A DNA stretch of 64,000 bases, from assembly GCF_003950515.1 (NCBI RefSeq), contig NZ_NGJS01000007.1, positions 1 through 64,000 of the forward strand. Reading direction: 5' to 3'. The number at the start of each line of letters is the position of its first letter. Within the stretch, counting starts at the first letter, position 1. Below are positions 54,251 through 61,991 of the stretch, piece after piece. The notes under the pieces were generated by a model. That model saw only the letters and a program-made list of their open reading frames with translations, made no database searches and was not told where the DNA came from. The stretch is from Vagococcus vulneris. GTDB taxonomy: Bacteria > Bacillota > Bacilli > Lactobacillales > Vagococcaceae. The translations under genes were made by a program, and so were the position numbers.

Positions 54251-55740
54251 TAGGCAGCCTCCCTTTCAGAATCAGAATCGGCTTCTTTATAAATGACTGA
54301 TTCTTTCTTTAAAAATAAAGAAATAATCAGACCTACTAAACCAAAAATGATAGCGACAATAAAGGCTGCATGATAGCCAGATAACGTAGCATTTAAAACA
54401 TCTTCTTTGAACGCTAAAGGTGTCGCTTTTGCCATTGATTTGTCTGGAATATTAGTTTTTGTGACATTCGTTAAGACACTAATCAAAATTGCTGTCCCAA
54501 TGGAACTAGCAATCTGTCTAAAGGTATTATTTACTGCGGTACCATGAGTTATCAGATTAGTAGGCAAAGCATTCATACCTGAAGTTGTAACGGGCATCAT
54601 AACCATAGAAATTCCAAACATACGAATCGCATAAAGTACTATAATATATACAACAGGTGTTGTCTCAGTTAAGAATGCAAACGGAGCAGTTGCTGCAGTT
54701 AAAATAAACATACCTGTAATAGCTAATCGTCTTGCGCCGTGCTTATCAAATATGCGACCGGTAATCGGCATCATAGCTCCCATTATAAGAGCACCTGGTA
54801 AAAGCATTAAACCAGAATGAAACGCTGATTCACCTCGAATATTTTGAATATATAACGGAATAACCATTTCAGCTCCAATCATCGCCATATTAGTTACACC
54901 AGCTAAAATAGCAGCTATTGTAAAAACTGGTGATTTAAATACACGCAATTCTAAAAACGGATTGTCTAAATGTAATTGGCGCCGTGCGAAGATAGCAATA
55001 AAAATAATACCGATAATTAACGGTAATAATACATTCATACTACCCCAACCATCATTTCCAACACTGGAAAATCCATATAATAAACTACCGAATCCAATTG
55101 TTGACAAAATGATCGATAAAATATCGATTTTAGGATTAGATAAAGGAATAACACTGCGCATAAAGAAAAATGCTAGAATGATAACTAAGATCACGATAGG
55201 AATGATCATACCAAACAAATCACGCCATTGATAATGGTCAATAATCCATCCCGATAAAGTTGGCCCTAATGCAGGCGCTAAACCGATAACAATCCCTGTC
55301 ATTCCCATTGCCGCCCCGCGTTTTTCAGGAGGAAAAATAGTTAGCATAATAGTTTGCAATAAAGGCATAGAGATTCCTACACCAATTGCTTGTATTAAAC
55401 GACCTAACAATAAAAATTCAAAATTAGGCGCTAAAAAACATTGAATAGTTCCTAGTAAAAATACAATCATTGCAAATAAGTATAAACTCTTTGATGTAAA
55501 CTTATTCATCGTCCAAGCTGTGATTGGAATCATAATTCCATTGACCAGCATAAAACCTGTCGTCAACCATTGAACAGTCGATGCAGATATATCAAAGTCT
55601 TTCATTAAAGCTGGAAAGGCTGTCGCCAACAGCGTTTGATTTAAGACAGTACAGAATGTTCCAATTAAAAGAACACCTATTAAGATACCGCGATGATATG
55701 GTTTCCCGTAAATATCAAGCGGTTTTTGTATATTTTCCAT
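54250..55740 (-). CDS. DHA2-family MFS multidrug exporter (LmrB/EmrB-like)
   Basis: This 496-residue proton-coupled exporter has about 14 membrane helices. It shows the DHA2 patterns WLTTGFMLVNGIMIPITAW, LGRLIQAIGVGISMPLLQTI, and motif C-like GLAPALGPTLSGWIIDH. Substrates are probably hydrophobic drugs or bile-like compounds. A divergent MerR-type regulator lies 138 bases away and a DUF4811 partner is coupled downstream. Confidence 0.9.
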   Translation of the reverse strand: MENIQKPLDIYGKPYHRGILIGVLLIGTFCTVLNQTLLATAFPALMKDFDISASTVQWLTTGFMLVNGIMIPITAWTMNKFTSKSLYLFAMIVFLLGTIQCFLAPNFEFLLLGRLIQAIGVGISMPLLQTIMLTIFPPEKRGAAMGMTGIVIGLAPALGPTLSGWIIDHYQWRDLFGMIIPIVILVIILAFFFMRSVIPLSNPKIDILSIILSTIGFGSLLYGFSSVGNDGWGSMNVLLPLIIGIIFIAIFARRQLHLDNPFLELRVFKSPVFTIAAILAGVTNMAMIGAEMVIPLYIQNIRGESAFHSGLMLLPGALIMGAMMPITGRIFDKHGARRLAITGMFILTAATAPFAFLTETTPVVYIIVLYAIRMFGISMVMMPVTTSGMNALPTNLITHGTAVNNTFRQIASSIGTAILISVLTNVTKTNIPDKSMAKATPLAFKEDVLNATLSGYHAAFIVAIIFGLVGLIISLFLKKESVIYKEADSDSEREAA

Positions 55741-55817
55741 CTATTTCACTCCTTGTGTTATTATTTTCTGAAAAACATAATATAGTTTAAATTTTTTAAA
55801 GTCATTTGTCAACCAGC

Positions 55818-55845
55818 TTGACATTAATGTTAAAAAAGTTACAAT
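55818..55845 (+). promoter_or_regulatory. Promoter and palindromic operator of the MerR gene
   Basis: TTGACA (55818-55823), a 16-base spacer and TACAAT (55840-55845) drive the MerR-type gene. The -35 is part of a near-perfect palindrome TTGACATTAATGTTAA (55818-55833), a good candidate for the regulator's own binding site. The divergent exporter promoter (TTGACA near 55807 on the minus strand) lies within 20 bases. Confidence 0.6.
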
Positions 55846-55878
55846 TTAAACATCAAATAATTATCAAGAGGTGCCAAT

Positions 55879-56367
55879 GTGAAAATTCCGCTAAAGACTT
55901 TATTAACAAATCACGATATTGTTGTAGGCATTAGTGAGCTGAGTAAAATGACCAACGTCTCAACGAGACAGTTGCGTTATTGGGAAGAAAAGAACTTTAT
56001 TCAATCAATTAAGAATCAAACAGATAACAGCTATCGCAGATACCAATTAAGAACAGTAATTAAAGTAACTATCATCAAAGAATATCTTGATGAAGGGTAT
56101 AAATTGAGTAAAGCCGTTGAAAAAGCTGAAGAAAAAATAAAAAAAATAAATCGATTCAGACAGCTTTTAGCTCAAACACTTAAAGATATTGAATTAATCG
56201 ATGACTCTAAAACAGCCTTTTCTTTAGGACCTTGTAAAGGATCTGCTGATAGTCTATATATCATTCATGATGAACAAACCAATCAGCTTGTTTACCAACA
56301 ATATCCTCATGACAGTAAACCCGATAATATTAAATTAAAATCAGCTTTTGACATGCAGAAAAGGTAA
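55879..56367 (+). CDS. MerR-family transcriptional regulator
   Basis: This 162-residue protein has an N-terminal winged helix (VGISELSKMTNVSTRQLRYWEEKNFI...YRRYQLRTVIKV), a coiled coil (about residues 70-105) and a short C-terminal ligand region with one cysteine (GPCKGSAD). The start is GTG after AGAGGTG. Its divergent position to the DHA2 exporter suggests it controls that operon in response to a drug-like effector. Confidence 0.9.
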   Translation: MKIPLKTLLTNHDIVVGISELSKMTNVSTRQLRYWEEKNFIQSIKNQTDNSYRRYQLRTVIKVTIIKEYLDEGYKLSKAVEKAEEKIKKINRFRQLLAQTLKDIELIDDSKTAFSLGPCKGSADSLYIIHDEQTNQLVYQQYPHDSKPDNIKLKSAFDMQKR

Positions 56368-56395
56368 CAGACCATTTGGTCCATTACCTTTTTTT
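56359..56395. terminator. Bidirectional terminator
   Basis: A hairpin with outer stem AAAAGGTAA (56359-56367) and inner GACCA/TGGTC, then a T run, stops the MerR transcript. It overlaps the end of the convergent WxL-interacting gene. Confidence 0.8.
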
Positions 56396-57605
56396 ATTTT
56401 TTATCCGATGATTTCTTTTTCTTTGTCTTGCCAGTACTTGCACCGGCACTTGATTTTTTAGTCTTACTAGTATGCGAAACTGTTTTTTTGGATGATCCGG
56501 TAGCTTTTTTCTTAGTCTTACTTAATTGTACTGTCTTGTTTCTCATTTTTTTCTTGTAGAAAATAAAGCTACCCGCTGCTACTAAAAGAATAACTAGTGC
56601 AATTAATACATAGCCCCAAATTGAGAATCCTTGATTCTTATTTAAATTAACAGCCTCTTTATTTAACTTATTGCTGTCACTCTCGGAAATATTGAAATTC
56701 TTAGTAAAAGGCCACTTTTTATCTCCAGTAGACGCAGTCATTTTTAACGTATAATCACCAGCTTCTAAAGGTTCATCCTCCCACATTATCGGAAAATTAT
56801 AATTAGAATTAGGGGCCATTTCCTGATTTTCTGCTACAGTCGATTTAATAACTCTATCAGACCCTTTTTTTGTAATTTTCGCATCAATCTTCAATTTTCC
56901 AAACATAACTGGTTCAATATTTTGAATATTAGCAGTCACTGCTGTATGATAATTAACTAAAGCAGGTTTTATTTTGTTTAGCTTTAATTCAGGCTCCACT
57001 TTACCATCATCTTCGCGAAGCATAATTGCCTTAACAACTTGGAATTTATTAACAATCTTAACACCCTTGGTATCTTCTGCATTACTCTTGTCATCTGGCA
57101 AATCTGCAACAAAGCCACCTAAAACCAGTCCCTTAAATGGCTGTTTCGGTAAAGTCATTTTAAATACAACATCTTCAGTCTTTCCAGGAGCAACATCAAC
57201 GATCTTAGAACCACCTTCGACAAAAGTTGTAAACGGATTCTTTAATGATGAGTCTTGTTTATAACTTTTAGGTGGAATAGAATAGTCTATATTCCCATTC
57301 TGGTTAGTCTTTGCATTTGTTGGCGTTACTCGTATCTTCTTCTTCTTTTTTCCAGTATTCGTCACCCGTAGTTTTAAATCTTGTTTATCCCCGGGTCTTA
57401 CTTTTAAGTCAAAATATGTCACATCTTTATTTTGCTGATTATCCGGCAACTCTGCTGACATAGTAAAATCAAACGCCTGATTGTCATTGTTGGATTCTTT
57501 TGCCGATACACTAATTGAATTTATAGTAAACGTCAATCCTATAAATATAGAAAAAATTACTAGATATAGAATGTTATGTTGACCATTTTTCTGAACATAT
57601 TTCAT
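56394..57605 (-). CDS. WxL-interacting surface protein (DUF916/DUF3324)
   Basis: This 403-residue protein has a signal peptide (cleavage near residue 36). A peptidoglycan-binding-type DUF916 domain follows (TYFDLKVRPGDKQDLKLRVTNTGKK, PFKGLVLGGFVAD), then a DUF3324 domain (PALVNYHTAVTANIQN, ...EAGDYTLKMTAST). A membrane helix at about 330-352 leads to a long Lys/Ser/Thr-rich cytoplasmic tail. In enterococci such proteins hold WxL-domain proteins at the cell wall. They normally sit among several WxL genes, but none is visible around this one. Confidence 0.88.
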   Translation of the reverse strand: MKYVQKNGQHNILYLVIFSIFIGLTFTINSISVSAKESNNDNQAFDFTMSAELPDNQQNKDVTYFDLKVRPGDKQDLKLRVTNTGKKKKKIRVTPTNAKTNQNGNIDYSIPPKSYKQDSSLKNPFTTFVEGGSKIVDVAPGKTEDVVFKMTLPKQPFKGLVLGGFVADLPDDKSNAEDTKGVKIVNKFQVVKAIMLREDDGKVEPELKLNKIKPALVNYHTAVTANIQNIEPVMFGKLKIDAKITKKGSDRVIKSTVAENQEMAPNSNYNFPIMWEDEPLEAGDYTLKMTASTGDKKWPFTKNFNISESDSNKLNKEAVNLNKNQGFSIWGYVLIALVILLVAAGSFIFYKKKMRNKTVQLSKTKKKATGSSKKTVSHTSKTKKSSAGASTGKTKKKKSSDKK

Positions 57606-58223
57606 ATTTACACTCCTAACTTAATTATCATTTACGCTTATTATTATATATTATTTAAGTATGTTTTAAAAATAATTATTAAAAAATCACCATATAACCA
57701 AATAATTACAATAAAAACTTACTTTTATTTGTATAGATACTGTAAAATCAGTGTGTAGCTAACCATTTTTTTATCTCCATGTACTACTTGTAAGAGTATA
57801 ACCAAATCACTAACTTTCATAGATACTTTGTTGCTTAAAAATAAATAAGTCTCTATTATCGAAATGTTCATTCTTTTTTAATTTGATAATAACCAAATTA
57901 AATTACATTCACATCCTTTAACTTTCTAGCGCTATCCACAATATCCATATATTTACTTAGTTGAACATAAAACCTCTACCAACATTCAACACAAGCAGTT
58001 AAAACAGACAGGACTACAACACTACCTAAAATAACTTTCTCACTCACTTTTTCTTTTTTCCAGATTTTTATATAGTATATAAATTTTTATAAGAATAAGT
58101 TGTTTTATATCCTGATAATCAGTATTTTTAACCATTATATAGATCGTTAAATGAACCAATGTTCATATCTCTATTGTAAAACAAATTATTGAAATTACTA
58201 AGTCTTTTTATACTTATAATACT
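57606..58223. other. AT-rich intergenic region
   Basis: About 620 bases very rich in A and T contain only one notable frame, a 23-codon minus-strand ORF with a lipobox (57976-58047). The remainder shows no gene or repeat that I can support. It may be the decayed remains of the missing WxL cluster, which is a guess. Confidence 0.45.
57976..58047 (-). CDS. Tiny lipoprotein-signal ORF (remnant or pheromone-like)
   Basis: A GTG-started 23-codon ORF reads MSEKVILGSVVVLSVLTAC then VECW. The first part looks like a bacterial lipoprotein signal peptide with lipobox LTAC. A further open stretch (FYVQLSKYMDIVDSARKLKD) follows in another frame, suggesting a frameshifted small lipoprotein. Enterococcal sex pheromones are the last seven or eight residues of such signal peptides. 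The ribosome site (GGAAAAAAG) is weak. Confidence 0.25.
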   Translation of the reverse strand: MSEKVILGSVVVLSVLTACVECW

Positions 58224-58255
58224 AAAAAAAGACATGGAGTTTTCTCACCCCATGC
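58224..58255 (-). terminator. Terminator after the 133-residue gene
   Basis: A short stem CATGG/CCATG (58233-58237 with 58250-58254) is followed on the minus strand by seven T, 11 bases beyond the stop codon. Confidence 0.6.
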
Positions 58256-58265
58256 CGCTTCTAAT

Positions 58266-58667
58266 TTAGTCACAGGCTAATTCAAATGCGATATCTTCTA
58301 CATTAAAAAGTTTAGTCAAAATTTCGACAGCTTCAGCGAAAATGATAGACGGTTCTTTGGGTAGATTATGCACAACAATCTCTGTGCTTCCAGATTGATA
58401 AATGTATTTATCAATCTCTTCCATTACTCGAATTGTTGTATCATTTTTTTTAAACACATCATAGTCAGCATCCACATCAAATTCTTGCGTCATTTTAAAT
58501 CCTTGATTTTGAGCAATCAGACGAACTAAGTCATTCGTCGATAAAGTATCCATCGTTTGTGGGATACCATTTAAATCAAGATGATAAAAATCGGTTAAAA
58601 CACTTGGACAGGCGTTACAACCGCCATTGAACAATTCACTTGTCTTAGTAATCACATAATTAGTCAT
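58266..58667 (-). CDS. Conserved-looking cytoplasmic protein of unknown function
   Basis: I do not recognise this 133-residue acidic protein. It has an N-terminal CNACPSV motif (Cys17 and Cys20 as CxxC), then an alpha/beta pattern with LSTNDLVRLIAQNQGF, a charged middle region and a C-terminal helix EAVEILTKLFNVEDIAFEL. There is no signal peptide or membrane segment. The CxxC could be a redox or metal site. It is a single gene with its own terminator. Confidence 0.7.
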   Translation of the reverse strand: MTNYVITKTSELFNGGCNACPSVLTDFYHLDLNGIPQTMDTLSTNDLVRLIAQNQGFKMTQEFDVDADYDVFKKNDTTIRVMEEIDKYIYQSGSTEIVVHNLPKEPSIIFAEAVEILTKLFNVEDIAFELACD

Positions 58668-58750
58668 TAATGCATTCTCCTTTTAAAGCGTTTTCTATAT
58701 TATACCATAATTTGAGAATCACTCCTTGAGAAAAAAGACACAATAAATAT

Positions 58751-58781
58751 AAAAAAACCGACCTTAACTACAGGTCAGTTT
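58751..58781 (-). terminator. Terminator after helD
   Basis: A stem AAAC-GACCT with one G-U pair on the minus strand (58757-58764 and 58772-58781 region), followed by T, lies 11 bases beyond the helD stop. Confidence 0.7.
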
Positions 58782-58791
58782 AGGAACAGCA

Positions 58792-60951
58792 TTATTGATG
58801 AATTATTGTCGTCAATTTATCTTGATAACTGATATACAAACGTTTCATTGCTCGAGACGCTATTGTATACAGTAGCCTTTGATCACTGGTTGTTTCATAA
58901 TTGATATTGGAAGCATTATAGATTAATACATTATCAAATTCCAAACCTTTACATAAAGTAATCGGCATAACTGTAACATTCAATGCGCTTAGTTCACTAA
59001 GCCAATTGTTCACAATTGCAGTCTCTGCTGCATTTTTAGTTACAATTGTTAATGCACTTCCTAATAATTGCTTAGAAATATGCTGCACTAATTGACAGAA
59101 GTCTATTTCTGATTGATACGAATAAAACGTCGGTAATTCACCCTCTTCACGAATCGGCACAATCGACATCTTTTGTTCAGCTGCAGCCAACTGACCAAAG
59201 AATGCTGTGATGGATGCAGTAGAACGGTAACTACTTAATAAATTATATCGCTGACAGCGTAGCCCTCTGCTGTCGAAGTCAGCATCTATGGCAGAAAAAG
59301 GAATATGTGCATTAAAAATTGCCTGGTTTTCATCCCCCACCATGGTGAATTTTGCTTTTGGAAATAAATCAAGCAGTAAGCTTATCTGAGCTGGCGTGTA
59401 ATCCTGAATTTCATCAATCAGTATAAAACGCATTTTAGGTACTTCTAGCGCTTCAACCAAATGATGCTGCATTGTCAAAAATGCTACTGTCTCATCCACA
59501 TGATACACTTCATCGCTGCTCCATTCGTAAGTTTCACCGGAGTACGTTTGATATATTTTTTGAAACATATATTCTAAATCCAACCAATCATTTTGTTTAA
59601 TACCTGTGGTGATTGAGCGGTATTGTTTTTGCAATATTTTTTTAGCATAAGGATACACATTTTTTTCGGCGTTTTCAGATAAAACAGAGCCGAAAACTTT
59701 TTCCTGCATTTCCTCAGATAATGTTAGCACTTGATCTTGTACTTTATTTGAGCGAGCTTGTTTAGCAATACGTCGATTCCAATCGCTAACTAGTAATTGT
59801 TTTGTGGCTTGGATACGGTCAATCAAAGCAGAGTCTGATGGAGTTGACTGAAAAATAGAGGCAATCCGGTCTTTAGAGATGATTGTTTTATCTTTACGCT
59901 TTAAGGATTGAAACAATGCTGTATCATCAGTGAATAAATAACCTGCTTGTTTTATCATATCTGAGAACTTTTTGTCTCTCAAAACAGCTTCTGTCTTAGA
60001 AACCGTTGGGGCACTCACTCGATAAAAATGCGTAGTTTCATCAACCAGCTGCATTGGAAAATACTGTTTAACAAATTGCAGCATCGTCACATTCATCGGA
60101 TTTTTTTCTCCTAAAGATGGTAAAACATCACTAATATAATCAATAAATTTATTATTAGGTGATAAAATCATAATATTATCTGATGTAATGTATTCTTTGT
60201 ATTGAAATAATAAATACGCAATTCGCTGCATAATAGTTGATGTTTTACCGCTGCCGGCAACACCGTTAACTAATATATTGGCATGTTCTGTATCACGAAT
60301 AATCACATTTTGTTCTTTTTGGATAGTAGAGGTGATGTCCCTCATTTGTGTCGTGGCATCACTTCCCAGGACTTCAAGCAGTACGTCATCTTGAATAGAA
60401 ACGGATGTATCAAAATAATTAATTAATTTTTCAGCTTCTACGATAAACTGACGTCTTTGTTCGATACTGACATTAATTTGATGCTTATTCACCACATATG
60501 ATGAGTGCCCCATCTCATTATTATAAAATAATTCAGCAATCGGCGAACGCCAGTCATAAATCAAATAATCTCCGGCATCATTGGCAAAGCCATTAATACC
60601 AATATAAAAAGGCTCTGGTTGTTCATCATCTAAAAAGTCAACGATGATTTTACCAAAATACGGTTTGGCTAGCAGTCGATCCACTTTGCTTAAAAATTCT
60701 TCCGCTGATTTAATCTTTATATTAAGTTGATCAATTTCACGATTTTTCATTTCTAAAGCGGCGAATGTATCCAAGTTATCAGAAATATTGGAAAAATTCA
60801 GGCGGACATCCCCCATCATTGTTTGAATATCGCTAATACCCTCGGTACGAACCCTTTCCAATAACGTTTCCAGTTGCCTTTTTCTAACTACCAGCTGCCG
60901 ATACACATCTTGCAAATAAGCGGCTTCAACTTGATGTTCTGTCTGACTCAT
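58792..60951 (-). CDS. helD: HelD-like superfamily 1 helicase/RNA polymerase recycling factor
   Basis: This 719-residue UvrD-like protein has an N-terminal coiled coil (about residues 10-95) and a DWRSPIAELFY segment. Helicase motifs follow: Walker A NGVAGSGKTSTIMQRIAYLL, motif II LIDEIQDYTPAQ, motif III MVGDENQAIF, motif IV SYRST and VTKNAAET. HelD of Gram-positive bacteria binds RNA polymerase, and its two arms remove stalled complexes from DNA. It has its own promoter (60985-61014) and AAGGAGG ribosome site. Confidence 0.92.
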   Translation of the reverse strand: MSQTEHQVEAAYLQDVYRQLVVRKRQLETLLERVRTEGISDIQTMMGDVRLNFSNISDNLDTFAALEMKNREIDQLNIKIKSAEEFLSKVDRLLAKPYFGKIIVDFLDDEQPEPFYIGINGFANDAGDYLIYDWRSPIAELFYNNEMGHSSYVVNKHQINVSIEQRRQFIVEAEKLINYFDTSVSIQDDVLLEVLGSDATTQMRDITSTIQKEQNVIIRDTEHANILVNGVAGSGKTSTIMQRIAYLLFQYKEYITSDNIMILSPNNKFIDYISDVLPSLGEKNPMNVTMLQFVKQYFPMQLVDETTHFYRVSAPTVSKTEAVLRDKKFSDMIKQAGYLFTDDTALFQSLKRKDKTIISKDRIASIFQSTPSDSALIDRIQATKQLLVSDWNRRIAKQARSNKVQDQVLTLSEEMQEKVFGSVLSENAEKNVYPYAKKILQKQYRSITTGIKQNDWLDLEYMFQKIYQTYSGETYEWSSDEVYHVDETVAFLTMQHHLVEALEVPKMRFILIDEIQDYTPAQISLLLDLFPKAKFTMVGDENQAIFNAHIPFSAIDADFDSRGLRCQRYNLLSSYRSTASITAFFGQLAAAEQKMSIVPIREEGELPTFYSYQSEIDFCQLVQHISKQLLGSALTIVTKNAAETAIVNNWLSELSALNVTVMPITLCKGLEFDNVLIYNASNINYETTSDQRLLYTIASRAMKRLYISYQDKLTTIIHQ

Positions 60952-60984
60952 TATGGAACCTCCTTGATTATCACATGACTAAAT

Positions 60985-61014
60985 AGAATACCATTAAACT
61001 AAGCAGACCGTCAA
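60985..61014 (-). promoter_or_regulatory. Promoter of helD
   Basis: On the minus strand TTGACG (61009-61014), an 18-base spacer ending in TGG and TATTCT (60985-60990) lie about 34 bases before the helD start. Confidence 0.6.
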
Positions 61015-61016
61015 CA

Positions 61017-61045
61017 AAAAAACCAGACATTTACGTAATGTCTGG
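61017..61045 (-). terminator. Terminator after the PTS EIIA gene
   Basis: A 9-bp stem (CCAGACATT at 61023-61031, complement at 61037-61045) is followed by a T run on the minus strand. It lies about 46 bases beyond the EIIA stop and just before the helD promoter. Confidence 0.8.
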
Positions 61046-61090
61046 CTTAATACCATTTAGTATAATTGTAAGTGATATCAAAACTCCAGT

Positions 61091-61423
61091 TTACTCAACA
61101 TCCATACGTTTGTATACGTCAACCAACTCTTTAGCAACTTCCATAAACATCATACTTGTCATTAAATGATCCTGGCTATGCACTGTTAATAACGTAATTA
61201 TCAGTTCTTCTCCGTTAACCTCTTGTGTTAATAATTTTGTTTGACCTTGATGCGCTTCGACAATTGATGATTCTGCAGTTTTAATTTTAATATCTGCTTC
61301 ATCAAAGTTGCCTTTTTTTGATGCCTGAATTGCTTCCATTGCATCACTTTTTGCGTTGCTCGCATTAATAATTAAACCCATGACTGCTTCTAGTTGTTCT
61401 TGACTCATCTCTGTTTTTGTCAT
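61091..61423 (-). CDS. PTS lactose/cellobiose-family EIIA component
   Basis: This 110-residue trimeric all-helical EIIA of the Lac/Cel class has the phosphorylated histidine in TVHSQDHLMTSMMF and the helix pattern MGLIINASNAKSDAMEAIQASKKGNFDEAD. No EIIB or EIIC of this family is adjacent, so it must serve a permease elsewhere or have a regulatory role. The neighbouring HelD and YccF genes are unrelated. Confidence 0.92.
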   Translation of the reverse strand: MTKTEMSQEQLEAVMGLIINASNAKSDAMEAIQASKKGNFDEADIKIKTAESSIVEAHQGQTKLLTQEVNGEELIITLLTVHSQDHLMTSMMFMEVAKELVDVYKRMDVE

Positions 61424-61480
61424 GCTGATTTCCTCTCTTTCATACTCAATACTAAAAATACATTACCTATTATACATTTA

Positions 61481-61873
61481 TTAATCTAAATAATAATCTG
61501 ACGATGGTATGACTTGTGCACCGAAAGGCATTAAGGCCAGCTTGGCTAATTTAAAACTTTGCATACCAAAAGGAATACCGATGATTGTTACACATAAAAA
61601 GAGACCGCTCAACACATGCCCTAGTGCTAAAGGTAAACCACTGATAATCAACCAGATAATGTTGACTACAAAAGACACACTATCCGAACTGTAAACAACC
61701 TGTTTTCCAAAAGGCCAAAGACAGAGTCCAGCCAACTTGAAACATTGTAAACCGATTGGTATCCCAATAATGGTCACACACCATAGCAATCCAGCTATAA
61801 ACCAGCTGATTGCTCCGATGAAACCGCCAAAAATCAACCAGACGATATTTCCCAGACATCCCATATCCATCAC
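61481..61873 (-). CDS. YccF-domain membrane protein
   Basis: This roughly 130-residue protein has two repeats of the YccF domain. Each has a NIIWLI-type first helix, a GLxLxxTIIGIPxGxQxFKLAxLxLxPFG second helix and a short extracytoplasmic loop. The two copies are WCVTIIGIPIGLQCFKL and LCVTIIGIPFGMQSFKL. The function of YccF proteins is not established. The start may be the second or fourth codon (MDMGC or MGC); the ribosome site is weak. Confidence 0.88.
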   Translation of the reverse strand: MMDMGCLGNIVWLIFGGFIGAISWFIAGLLWCVTIIGIPIGLQCFKLAGLCLWPFGKQVVYSSDSVSFVVNIIWLIISGLPLALGHVLSGLFLCVTIIGIPFGMQSFKLAKLALMPFGAQVIPSSDYYLD

Positions 61874-61955
61874 TCATTTCTGTTTAATATTGTCTTATTC
61901 ACTATAGCACATCACTGATATACCTAAAAATTTTTTTATCTAGTTTATGACGACA

Positions 61956-61983
61956 AAAAAGAAGACTGTTTCCAGTCTTCTTT
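61956..61983 (-). terminator. Terminator after the adhesin gene
   Basis: An 11-bp stem (AAAGAAGACTG at 61958-61968, complement at 61973-61983) is followed by T-rich sequence on the minus strand, nine bases beyond the adhesin stop. Confidence 0.8.
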
Positions 61984-61991
61984 AATTACTA

